From the NCBI GenBank assembly GCA_945860865.1, contig CAMARW010000007.1:62001-126000 (forward strand): a stretch of 64,000 nucleotides of DNA. Reading direction: 5' to 3'. Under the pieces are notes generated by a model, which worked only from the letters and a program-made list of their open reading frames with translations, was not told where the DNA came from and ran no database searches. The position numbers and the translations under genes are program-made. Shown in pieces: positions 6,999 through 15,910 of the stretch. Position 1 is the first letter of the stretch. Each line of letters starts with the position of its first letter. Origin of the DNA: Chitinophaga pinensis (lineage in GTDB: Bacteria > Bacteroidota > Bacteroidia > UKL13-3).

Positions 6999-9788
6999 TT
7001 ATTTCCTTCCGTTTTGAAAATTATAAGTTAGGTTCAGCATAAAATACCGGCGTAAAACGATATGGGTATTTTCATTAATATAATTACTCGTAGCATTTCG
7101 CCTGAACCCAATGTTTTGATTTAATAAATCTGAAACACCTAAACGTAAGTCTAATGCATCATCTTTTCCAAACTTTTTGCTTAGGTGAGCATTAATTATA
7201 AGCACATTATTATTGGTATTAAACACCGCTGTTTTTGGTCTTATATTCCAGTCAAAATCTGCCCCAATGTTAAACTTTTTAGGCAAGAAAAATTCTGTAC
7301 CTAGTTCTAAATAATAGGTGTAAAATTGGGTTATAACATCTGGTCTAAGTGATGTTTTAGAGTAGTCGTAACTAACAGAGGGAGAGAAATATATTTCAAA
7401 TGCTTCTTCTTTTTCATAGCTTAAGCTGATGTCGTACGTTAAACTTAAATTATTGTTTACGTTGGGTAATCCATTTATAAAATTCGCATTTTTGTTATAA
7501 CTGGGATTAAAGCTTTGGTTCAAACCGAGGTTAAGTGCATTTATTTTAAAATAATAATAAGCATAACCACTTAATGATTGGTTGCCATCTATATTAACGG
7601 TTTGGTAAACCCTTCTACCTTGTGGGTCTACTTGGTCTGCGTTGGCAAAATCATTAAAGGTATAATTGTAGCGCAAATTGCCATAAAAACTCCTGCCAGA
7701 AACAGGCTGGTAGTGGTTAAAAGTAAGGTTTACGTCGTTGCTAAACCTTTGTCCTAACTGTGGATTGCCTCTGAAAATTACCAATGGGTTGCTTAAATCT
7801 TGAATAGGGTTTATTTGCTGTAGAGTGGGCTGGCGTGTAGAGCCAGAATAACTGATATTGATACTTTTTGTGCTGCCCAATTTATAATTAATGGAGGCCG
7901 TTGGAAATAAGTTTAAAAAGTTTTGATACAAGGTTGTGTCGCGTATTTTATCATCCTGACTTAATTGGGTATGGCTTATGCGCGCCCCAAAAGAAGCATT
8001 TATTTTCTTGGTAATATAGCGCAAACTAACGCCGCCTTTATGGATACCAATATTATAATCTAAATGATTACTTAATGAATCTACTCGTTTTAATTGTCTT
8101 TTATTAAAGGTATTTATAAAAGATTTATTTAGTGTAATATGATAGTCGTAATCGCTAATCAACGACCATGTTTTGCTGAGGGGTTCGGTATATGCAATGC
8201 GCGTTCCAATATTGTTTCCATCTTCTTCGCTTGTTTTTATCTGGTCTAAAACTTGTTCGCTGCTCACTGTGTCATTGCTACTATAAAATTTTGTATCAGA
8301 TATGAGTGTTCCATCACTGTTATTTTTGGTAACTTTTTGGTCGAAGCTCAAGGAAATAGACCTACCTGTTTTCTTAAATTTCTTGTTGTAAAATAAAGAA
8401 TAATTGGCTGTTAATGTTTGTCCAATGCTGGTGTTTGTGCGCTCATTACTATTTACTCTCTGCGAGAGGCTATTTAAGTTTTCAGATTTAAAAGAGTTGT
8501 CGTTATTAAAAATACTTTGGTTGAGGTTAGCTTTTATAGTAAGGGAGCTCAAAGAGTCTATGGTCCAAGTGGCTTTGCCGCTGGCCATGTTATTTATTCT
8601 ATTGGTTTTAACATTGTTTTCTTGTTGGTTAAAATACATAGTATCTGGCAAGATGTATTGGGTATAGTTTCTGTCAAATCCATTTACTAGAATATCTTTT
8701 CTGCTGGCATTTAAGTTATAGGCTAATTTTTCTTTCATTACTTTATCCGAGTAATTGCCACCTAAATAACGTGTATTGGGTATGCCATTTCCGTTAAAAC
8801 CGCCTGCCTCATTTTCAAAAGTAGAGAACATGTATCCATTGGCTTCATCGTATTCTACATTGTTTCCGCCCATGTAATTTTCTCTGTCTTCCCAGTTTAA
8901 GCCTGTTTTGTTGGTATTACTTAGAGTAGAAAATACAGAGGCTTTTCTTTTGTTTTTAAAATTATTGTACATGGCCTCACCTTCATGCCTGTTTTCGTTG
9001 CCAAATGATGCGCTTACACCATCTATACCACTGTTATTTTTGGTTCCATAACCAGCGCCAACTTTACCAAAATAGCCTTTTTTAGCGTCTTCTTTTAAAG
9101 TTAGGTTTATGGTTTTTTCTTTGGTGCCATCATCAATACCTGTTTGCTGCGTTTGCTCACTTTTTTGATCGAACACCTGCACTGTTTCTACATTATCTGC
9201 TTTAATATTTTTAGTAGCAATGGTGGGGTCGTTGCCAAAAAACTCTTCACCATCCACTAAAACTTTTTTAACTTCCTGACCCTGTGCTGTAATTTTCCCT
9301 GCCTTGTCTACTTGTATACCCGGAAGTTTTTTAAGCAAATCTTCGATATTAGAATTTTTATTGGTTAAGAAAGAATCTACCAAAAATTCCGTTGTATCGC
9401 CCTTAATTTTAATAGCAGAGCGGTCTTTAACCAATACCTCACGCAAAAGATTTTCTTTACTTATTAAGGCTATGTTGCCAAAATCCTTACTTTCGTTCTG
9501 ACTTAAAATAAATTTTTCCTCATAATCAGCAAAGCCAGGCCGGGTAATTTGCAAATTGTATGTATCAGCAACAACACCTACAAATAAAAAAGCATTGTTG
9601 GTATTGGCAAATTGGGTTTTATATAAAATGCCCTTAGTGTTTATTAAACTAACGGCCGAGTAAGCCATGGGTTTGTAGTTGGTGGTGTCTGTAATTTTTC
9701 CCTTAACCGTATTTTCTTGGGCATGGGCTTGATTTAAGGCAAGCATAAAGCATAAAATTCCAAGCAGCGTGCGTAAGGCATATTTCAT
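6999..9788 (-). CDS. Outer-membrane beta-barrel receptor with carboxypeptidase-like N-terminal domain
   Basis: A 929-residue outer-membrane protein of the TonB-receptor-like superfamily. After the signal peptide (1-23) come a carboxypeptidase D regulatory-like beta-sandwich (about 24-110, starting VKGKITDTTN), a plug-like segment (about 125-225, with LLKKLPGIQVDKAGKITAQGQ split as LPGIQVD and VLVDGEEFFG), and a long C-terminal beta-barrel ending in an aromatic-rich strand (NLTYNFQ). This is the layout of the outer-membrane beta-barrel family that pairs with GLPGLI proteins. No TonB box is obvious. The ligand is unknown. It is the first gene of a two-gene unit and has a long AT-rich upstream region. 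Confidence 0.88.
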   Translation of the reverse strand: MKYALRTLLGILCFMLALNQAHAQENTVKGKITDTTNYKPMAYSAVSLINTKGILYKTQFANTNNAFLFVGVVADTYNLQITRPGFADYEEKFILSQNESKDFGNIALISKENLLREVLVKDRSAIKIKGDTTEFLVDSFLTNKNSNIEDLLKKLPGIQVDKAGKITAQGQEVKKVLVDGEEFFGNDPTIATKNIKADNVETVQVFDQKSEQTQQTGIDDGTKEKTINLTLKEDAKKGYFGKVGAGYGTKNNSGIDGVSASFGNENRHEGEAMYNNFKNKRKASVFSTLSNTNKTGLNWEDRENYMGGNNVEYDEANGYMFSTFENEAGGFNGNGIPNTRYLGGNYSDKVMKEKLAYNLNASRKDILVNGFDRNYTQYILPDTMYFNQQENNVKTNRINNMASGKATWTIDSLSSLTIKANLNQSIFNNDNSFKSENLNSLSQRVNSNERTNTSIGQTLTANYSLFYNKKFKKTGRSISLSFDQKVTKNNSDGTLISDTKFYSSNDTVSSEQVLDQIKTSEEDGNNIGTRIAYTEPLSKTWSLISDYDYHITLNKSFINTFNKRQLKRVDSLSNHLDYNIGIHKGGVSLRYITKKINASFGARISHTQLSQDDKIRDTTLYQNFLNLFPTASINYKLGSTKSINISYSGSTRQPTLQQINPIQDLSNPLVIFRGNPQLGQRFSNDVNLTFNHYQPVSGRSFYGNLRYNYTFNDFANADQVDPQGRRVYQTVNIDGNQSLSGYAYYYFKINALNLGLNQSFNPSYNKNANFINGLPNVNNNLSLTYDISLSYEKEEAFEIYFSPSVSYDYSKTSLRPDVITQFYTYYLELGTEFFLPKKFNIGADFDWNIRPKTAVFNTNNNVLIINAHLSKKFGKDDALDLRLGVSDLLNQNIGFRRNATSNYINENTHIVLRRYFMLNLTYNFQNGRK

Positions 9789-10133
9789 AGGCGGCGAATT
9801 TGTGGTAATTTAACGTCATATTCAAATGAATTATTGTTAAATATATAATTCATTATAAAACGTAATTTTTTTTTTACTAGAATTAGTTCAAATGAATTTT
9901 ATTAAAAATAAAAGTGAAGTTTTTAATTGTCAATCAGTACAAATTAATTAGTTTATATGAAGGTGAATGACTTTGTTTGTTTTTGAAACAAACTACTAAA
10001 TATAAAAACAAAATTTACTTTTCACTGTAAATGCAATTTTGTTATTTATAAATTTAAACAAAGTGCTTAGGAGCGAAGTTGTTAGTTGGTTTTTAAATAA
10101 ATAATCAAAAATTAAAATCAAGAAACATAAGAT
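9789..10133. other. AT-rich intergenic region between divergent genes
   Basis: 345 bp without a convincing gene. It should hold the promoters of the outer-membrane receptor (leftward) and the 251-residue membrane protein (rightward). It contains a 12-bp direct repeat TTCAAATGAATT at 9821-9832 and 9887-9898, each with a TTCA-N2-TGAA dyad, a possible operator pair. I see no RNA gene or terminator. Confidence 0.5.
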
Positions 10134-10889
10134 ATGGAAGTACATCACCACGTCCACGACCAAGAAGCACCGCATCATAAAAAAAATTGGAAAAACTATT
10201 TCTGGGAATTTCTAATGTTGTTCATGGCTGTTTTTTGTGGTTTTTTAGCAGAGTATCAGTTGGAGCATAAGATAGAAAAAGAAAGGGAAATACAATATAT
10301 CCGCTCATTAATTAACGACTTAAAGACTGATAAAACTAAACTTGATAAAAACCTTATCAAATTTCAAAGATCTCATTTAATGCAAGACACAGCAATCGAG
10401 ATGCTTCCTTCTTTAGAAAGTGGATTTAAGTTTCGCTACTACAAATGTTTTAAAGCTTTTATGTTTTATCCCGACTTTATTTATTCAGACGCAACTATAC
10501 AACAATTAAAAAATTCAGGTGGTTTTAGATTGATTAGAAATCAAAAAGTAGTTGATAGAATCATGAATTATGATGCCAATGTAAAAAGAGCATTGATTAA
10601 TGAGGCAGGACTAGAGATTGCTATGTATAAAACAAGTGATTGTACGATCAAAATATTTAATCAAATCTATCTATTTCAACAATTAAAAAAAGGTGTCGAC
10701 CCAAAACAATTAGAAACTGATGGATTTGATTTTCTTTTAATACATGATAAAATTGTTCTTTCTCAATATGCTAATCAACTTTTGTATCATAGTAACCTTA
10801 GTAAAATTGTCACCAAAAATATGCAAGAGGTAAAATTAAATGCTGATGAGTTATTGAATTTTTTAAAAAAGGAGTATGATATTGAGTAG
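10134..10889 (+). CDS. Bacteroidota membrane protein of unknown function with His-rich N-terminus
   Basis: A 251-residue protein. Residues 1-16 are rich in His, Asp and Glu (MEVHHHVHDQEAPHHKK), followed by one hydrophobic segment (about 24-43, FWEFLMLFMAVFCGFLAEY) and a long helical, probably coiled-coil stretch starting at EHKIEKEREIQYIRSL. The rest (about 65-251) has no motif that I can assign. Small membrane proteins with this N-terminal pattern recur in Bacteroidota, but I know of no function. The His-rich face next to the membrane could bind metal; that is inference. It stands alone: divergent from the receptor gene, and 107 bp upstream of a serine hydrolase on the same strand. Confidence 0.8.
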   Translation: MEVHHHVHDQEAPHHKKNWKNYFWEFLMLFMAVFCGFLAEYQLEHKIEKEREIQYIRSLINDLKTDKTKLDKNLIKFQRSHLMQDTAIEMLPSLESGFKFRYYKCFKAFMFYPDFIYSDATIQQLKNSGGFRLIRNQKVVDRIMNYDANVKRALINEAGLEIAMYKTSDCTIKIFNQIYLFQQLKKGVDPKQLETDGFDFLLIHDKIVLSQYANQLLYHSNLSKIVTKNMQEVKLNADELLNFLKKEYDIE

Positions 10890-10996
10890 GGTTTAAATTG
10901 ACACAAAAAACATTTTGATTATAGGCTGAAAAAACACAATAAATTTTAAATCAACCATAAAAAATATTTGATTTAAAACCATTTAAAAACAAATAC

Positions 10997-12553
10997 ATGA
11001 AAAATATCTTTTTAACATCCTTATTATTAACTTGTTTAGCACCTTACATATCTTTTGCTCAACTATCCTATACACAAATTGATTCATTGGTAGCTGTTGC
11101 TTTGTTGAAATTTAAAGTAGCGGGTACTGCCATTGCCGTTGTGAAAGATGGAAAAGTAATTCACTCAAAAGGATATGGCATGTCGGATATTAACACTAAA
11201 ATAGCTGTCAATGAAAATACTAATTTCCAGATTGCCTCCAATACCAAAGCATTTACAACAACGGCACTAGCTATTTTGGAAGAAGAAGGGAAAATAAAAT
11301 GGACGGACAAAGTGATAGCCCATATACCTGAATTCAAAATGTATAATGACTATGTTACCGAGAATTTTAATATCCAAGATTTATTAACCCATCGCAGCGG
11401 ACTTGGTTTGGGGGTTGGTGATTTGATGTTTTTTCCTGATGGTTCAGATTTTACAATTAAAGATGTAGTAAGTTGCTTTCAATATTTTAAACCTGTTTCG
11501 GCCTTTCGAACAAAGTTTGATTATGATAATTTATTATACATGGTGGCAGGAGAAGTAATTGCAAGAGCAAGTGGTATGAGTTATGAAATGTTTGTACAAA
11601 AGCGAATTATCGCAACATTACAAATGAACAATTCGTTTGTTGGTTATTTACAGCAAGACAAAAGCAACTTAGCAACGCCACATTCATCCGAATCTGGTAA
11701 TATTAAAACAATAGATAGTTATGACATAGGAATGGCAGATGCGGCCGGTGGAATATTCTCTAATGTAGCTGATATGTCGAAATGGATGATGCTGCATTTA
11801 AATAAAGGAAAGTATGGCATTGATTTGAAAACTCCCTTGTTTTCATTAAAAAATCACCGTGAAATGTGGCGGATTCATACAGTTTTAAAAACGAATCAAA
11901 ATCCAAGATACAATTCCCATTTTAACGGTTATGGCTTAGGTTGGATATTATCAGATGTAATGGGCAAATTTAAGGTAACTCATACTGGTGGATTACCAGG
12001 AATGCTTTCTATCGTAACAATGTATCCAGATTTAAATTTAGGTATTGTCATTTTAACCAATACTGAAAATGGCGGAGAAGCACTTTTTTCATCCATTACA
12101 AATACCATAGCTGACAGTTATTTAGGCCTAGATGATAATGCCTGGATAGATAAAATGTTAGCATGGAGAAATAATGATAAAAATGAAGAGGATAGTATTA
12201 CAAAAAAAACTTGGGAAAAAGTTGAATTGGAAAAAAATTATAAGGTAAAAAATGAAAACTTTATAGGAATATATCAGGACAAATGGTTTGGGAAAGTAGA
12301 AGTGTTTGAAAAAAACAAGCAATTATGGATTAAATGTTATCGTTCCCCAAAATTAAATGGACCAATGGCTTTTTACAACGAAAACACCTTTGCCATAAAA
12401 TGGGAATACCAAGCAATGAATTGTGATGCTTTTGCCGAGTTTTCATTTGATAAGGCAGGTAAAGCACAATCTATTAAGATGAAAGGGATTTCTCCAAATA
12501 TTGACTTCAGCTTTGATTTTCAAGATTTAGATTTAAAAAGAATTGACAAATAA
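10997..12553 (+). CDS. Serine hydrolase, class C beta-lactamase/esterase fold, exported
   Basis: A 518-residue exported enzyme of the beta-lactamase-related serine hydrolase superfamily (penicillin-binding-protein fold). A signal peptide ends near SFAQ (residue 22). The catalytic S-x-x-K is SNTK in QIASNTKAFT, the second element is Y-D-N (DYDNLLYMVAG), and the third, KTG-like element is HTGG in VTHTGGLPG. A C-terminal domain of about 110 residues (from KNYKVKNENFIG) resembles the DUF3471-type tail found in many such esterases. Substrates of this group include esters, D-amino peptides and lactams, so the specificity is open. It is followed 130 bp downstream by an AraC-type regulator on the same strand. 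Confidence 0.88.
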   Translation: MKNIFLTSLLLTCLAPYISFAQLSYTQIDSLVAVALLKFKVAGTAIAVVKDGKVIHSKGYGMSDINTKIAVNENTNFQIASNTKAFTTTALAILEEEGKIKWTDKVIAHIPEFKMYNDYVTENFNIQDLLTHRSGLGLGVGDLMFFPDGSDFTIKDVVSCFQYFKPVSAFRTKFDYDNLLYMVAGEVIARASGMSYEMFVQKRIIATLQMNNSFVGYLQQDKSNLATPHSSESGNIKTIDSYDIGMADAAGGIFSNVADMSKWMMLHLNKGKYGIDLKTPLFSLKNHREMWRIHTVLKTNQNPRYNSHFNGYGLGWILSDVMGKFKVTHTGGLPGMLSIVTMYPDLNLGIVILTNTENGGEALFSSITNTIADSYLGLDDNAWIDKMLAWRNNDKNEEDSITKKTWEKVELEKNYKVKNENFIGIYQDKWFGKVEVFEKNKQLWIKCYRSPKLNGPMAFYNENTFAIKWEYQAMNCDAFAEFSFDKAGKAQSIKMKGISPNIDFSFDFQDLDLKRIDK

Positions 12554-12683
12554 GGTAAGCTGTATAAATTTACTTAAAAGAAACACAAAACAACATTTAA
12601 TACATATATTTGATAAATAATGATTTATAAACTCACTTGCTAATTCATCTTATTGATTTTTCGAAATTATAATTGACACGAAT

Positions 12684-13520
12684 TTGAAATTCCGATTAAT
12701 AAACTATAAAACAAAACAACTCTCAGCCAAATACTTGACTGATGTTTATGATTTGTCATGTGGAGAAAAAGAATTTATTTACTGTTGTGTTCCCAATGGA
12801 GAATTAGGAATTACGGTTGTTTTAAAAGGAGAATGCCATATAAAAACAGAAGATGGATGGCAGAAACAATCGAACGTTCATCTTTACGGACTAATTAATA
12901 AAGTTCAATTGCTTAAAATGAGCCCAAATTACCGTGAAATTTCATTTGGTTTCTATCCACATTATCTTCAATTATTTTTAAAAGACTCTTTGCATTCAAT
13001 TAATAAAACTAACGGGACTGATTTGTTGGATTTGTTTAAAAAAGATAAAGTAAACAAACTTTATGAAAATTTAAGTCAATGCAATAATGATGAAGCGTTA
13101 ATGAACAAAATTGAAGAATTTTTGAAAGATAATATACTTATTGCTGAATTGGATAAAAGGGTTTTAGTAGCACACCATTTAATTACTAATGAAAATAGGT
13201 ATAAGGTTGATGACTTAAGTAAATTCTTAAATGTTACGCCCACTACTTTGCGAAACCTTTTTAATCAACATGTTGGGATTTCCCCCAAAGACCTAATCAA
13301 GATCCATCGAATAAAAAAGGCCTTGAACTATCAGTTGACTTGTGAGGAGTCACTCACTCAAATGGCCTATCATTTAAACTATTTTGACCAAGCTCATTTC
13401 TGTAAGGATTTTAAAGATTCAATAGGTATTTCTCCTAAACAGTATTTTATTAATAGCCAACTTAGTACTGATTTTTCCGATTTTCAACATTGGCGTTATG
13501 ATAGTTTTGGAAACATATAA
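12684..13520 (+). CDS. AraC-family transcriptional regulator
   Basis: A 278-residue DNA-binding protein. The C-terminal third (about 175-265) has the two helix-turn-helix units of AraC/XylS proteins, with the signature GISPKDLIKIHRIKKAL and YFDQAHFCKDFKDSIGISPKQYF. The N-terminal 170 residues are a divergent sensor or oligomerisation domain with no motif I can name. The start is uncertain: the frame is closed by TGA at 12654 and the only usual start before the conserved part is TTG at 12684, which I take. It lies downstream of a serine hydrolase and may control it or its own gene. Base composition is AT-rich compared with the oxidase or kor genes. Confidence 0.85.
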   Translation: MKFRLINYKTKQLSAKYLTDVYDLSCGEKEFIYCCVPNGELGITVVLKGECHIKTEDGWQKQSNVHLYGLINKVQLLKMSPNYREISFGFYPHYLQLFLKDSLHSINKTNGTDLLDLFKKDKVNKLYENLSQCNNDEALMNKIEEFLKDNILIAELDKRVLVAHHLITNENRYKVDDLSKFLNVTPTTLRNLFNQHVGISPKDLIKIHRIKKALNYQLTCEESLTQMAYHLNYFDQAHFCKDFKDSIGISPKQYFINSQLSTDFSDFQHWRYDSFGNI

Positions 13521-13673
13521 ATAGTGATCACACCCCATTAATTATTATAAAGATTCATTAGATCCTCCTCTTAAATATTGTTCTGTGAATAGTTAATTCA
13601 CTTTCGTTTTTTACAATTTTAAATTAATCCGCAGCAATATTTTTGTTGTAAAATAATATAAAAATTGTTAATC

Positions 13674-15836
13674 ATGAAAAAAATAAAACTATTTACATTT
13701 TTCTTTTTGCTTTCTTTTTCTTTTGTATCAGCTCAAAAAAAAGAGTGTGGAACTATGGCAAATCTTGAATATTTAAAATCTCAAGATCCACAGCTAGAAA
13801 ATAAAATGTTGCAAAATGAGCAATCATTACAAAACTGGATTAAAACTCATGCTAGTTCTAAACTGGGTAAGAAAGGTACAATCATAACTATTCCTGTTGT
13901 TGTACATGTAGTTTATTCCAATCCAACGGAGAACATAAGTGCTGCACAGGTTTTATCAGCGATAGCAATTTTAAATAAGGATTTTAGAAGATTAAATGCA
14001 GACACCTCAGCTACTCCTTCAGTATTTGCAGCAGTAGCAGCAGATTGTGAAATAGAGTTTTGTCTTGCCACAAAAGATCCAAATGGAAATAGCACATCTG
14101 GAATTACTAGAACTGCTACTACGAAAACTAGCTTTTCCGGTGGAACTTTTAATGGGGTAAGTTGGTCAAATGATGTAGTTAAATATACATCATCTGGGGG
14201 TATTAATGCATGGAATACCTCACAATATTTAAATATTTGGGTTTGTGATGTGAGTAGTTTTCGCGGTTATGCTCAGTTACCTGGCGGCCCCGCTAGTTCT
14301 GATGGTGTAGTTATTGATTATCAATGGTTTGGAAATACTGGCACAGCAGCTTGGGCTTCTTTTACAATAAGAACTGCAACACATGAAATAGGACATTGGT
14401 TAAACTTAAACCATATTTGGGGTAACAACATTTTAGAAACTTCCAATTGTGGTGATGATTCTTGTAATGATACGCCAACCGAGTCTTCGTCAACTTATGG
14501 AATTCCAACATTTCCATACAATACGTATAGCGCATGTAATTCAGGGGCTAATGGTGAAATGTTTATGAATTATATGGATTATACGGATTGCAGGAATATA
14601 TTTACTAAAGATCAAAAGGCTCGAATGATAGCGACTATAAATACATCTAGGCCTGGCTTTCTTACCAGTGTTTGTCAGACAGGAGTTATATATGGTTGTA
14701 CCGATCCTTTAGCGTGTAACTATTCTTCGCAGGCTAATGTTAGTGTTGATTGTAATTATACTTCCTGTGCGGGATGTATGGACTCAGCTGCATATTCTTA
14801 TGATTCTTTAGCTACTATAAGTGATACTGCTTTATGTTTGTACTGTAACCTATCAACTTCAGCAGTAGTAGTTAATCCAAGTAGTAAAAGTGCATTAGAT
14901 GGTTCCATTGATTTATCAGTGACTGGTTTTAATTGTATTAAACCTACTAGTTTAGCTTCAAACTTTGGAACACCTAATGGCTCAACTGGAGTAATGTTCA
15001 ACATGATAAATACTTCTGGGAAACCAATAACCATTACAGGGATTTCTCAAGGTAGTTATGGTTCCTACATTGGTGCAGCCACCAGTTACAATATTTATTA
15101 TTATCCTGGTAGCTATGTAACTCACATAAATAATGCAAATGGTTGGATAGCACTTGCATCTAATTCAAGTGGAACAGTACCATCAGGGGGAACGCTAACA
15201 GTTCCTGTTTATAGTGGTGCAATTCCAATGAAAGCATTAACAATACCAGCTGGGGCAACATACGGTTTTTATTTAGGTCTTAATGGAACATTAACCTATT
15301 CAACTGCTACTGGAACAGCTGGAGTTACTCCTTGGGGAAGTGATGCCGCTCTTACAATTACTGTTGGACATAGTAGTTCTTTTCCAAATGTAGTTAATAC
15401 TCCAAGAGCTCCTCTTATTCAGGTTCATTATGGAACTAATACTTCCACGCTTACTTATCAATGGTCTAATGGTGCAACAACTGAAGACCTTACTGGAGTT
15501 GCTGCAGGAACTTATGTTGTAACAGCTACTGACTGTAATGGTTGTAAAACTTCTAAAACAGTTAATTTAGGTGTTGGTGTAGGTTTGAGTGAGGAGCGAT
15601 TAAACGTTATTTCTATATATCCGAATCCAGCAAAAAACCAAGTCACTGTAAAAGTAGCTGCAAAATCAGTAGGTTCTGATTATATCATTCTAGACTTTTT
15701 AGGTAAAATAGTACTTAAGGGTAAATTGAATACTGAAAATACAATGATCGAGTTAGGGAATTTACGGGGTGGAGTTTATTCGCTAACTATTTCTGATAAT
15801 AATTTAAAGCAAACATTCAAAGTGATAAAAGAATAA
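13674..15836 (+). CDS. Secreted M43 (pappalysin-like) metalloprotease with T9SS sorting domain
   Basis: A 720-residue extracellular zinc protease. Signal peptide residues 1-20. The metzincin site is H237-E-I-G-H241-x5-H247 (HEIGHWLNLNHIW), with Asn where most metzincins have Gly, and a Met-turn in MNYMDY near residue 299. After the catalytic domain come two Cys-rich GCTDPLACNY/GCMDSAAYSY repeats, a SprB-like repeat (N-half near 405-418, C-half TYQWSNGATTEDLTG near 593-605) that seems interrupted by about 170 residues of beta-rich sequence, and a type A T9SS sorting domain from ISIYPNP (about 640) to the end. The ATG at 13674 precedes the signal peptide better than the in-frame TTG at 13665. 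M43 enzymes degrade host or environmental proteins. Confidence 0.88.
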   Translation: MKKIKLFTFFFLLSFSFVSAQKKECGTMANLEYLKSQDPQLENKMLQNEQSLQNWIKTHASSKLGKKGTIITIPVVVHVVYSNPTENISAAQVLSAIAILNKDFRRLNADTSATPSVFAAVAADCEIEFCLATKDPNGNSTSGITRTATTKTSFSGGTFNGVSWSNDVVKYTSSGGINAWNTSQYLNIWVCDVSSFRGYAQLPGGPASSDGVVIDYQWFGNTGTAAWASFTIRTATHEIGHWLNLNHIWGNNILETSNCGDDSCNDTPTESSSTYGIPTFPYNTYSACNSGANGEMFMNYMDYTDCRNIFTKDQKARMIATINTSRPGFLTSVCQTGVIYGCTDPLACNYSSQANVSVDCNYTSCAGCMDSAAYSYDSLATISDTALCLYCNLSTSAVVVNPSSKSALDGSIDLSVTGFNCIKPTSLASNFGTPNGSTGVMFNMINTSGKPITITGISQGSYGSYIGAATSYNIYYYPGSYVTHINNANGWIALASNSSGTVPSGGTLTVPVYSGAIPMKALTIPAGATYGFYLGLNGTLTYSTATGTAGVTPWGSDAALTITVGHSSSFPNVVNTPRAPLIQVHYGTNTSTLTYQWSNGATTEDLTGVAAGTYVVTATDCNGCKTSKTVNLGVGVGLSEERLNVISIYPNPAKNQVTVKVAAKSVGSDYIILDFLGKIVLKGKLNTENTMIELGNLRGGVYSLTISDNNLKQTFKVIKE

Positions 15837-15910
15837 ATAAACTTTAAAGCCTTTCATAGAAATATGAAAAATATAAAATCCAATCAATCAAAACTGTAAA
15901 ATAGAAAATA

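Noticed and set aside
15852-15869. Hairpin TTTCATA-GAAA-TATGAAA after the secreted protease as terminator
   Set aside because: No T run follows, the stem is AT-only, and a co-oriented gene starts 40 bases on.
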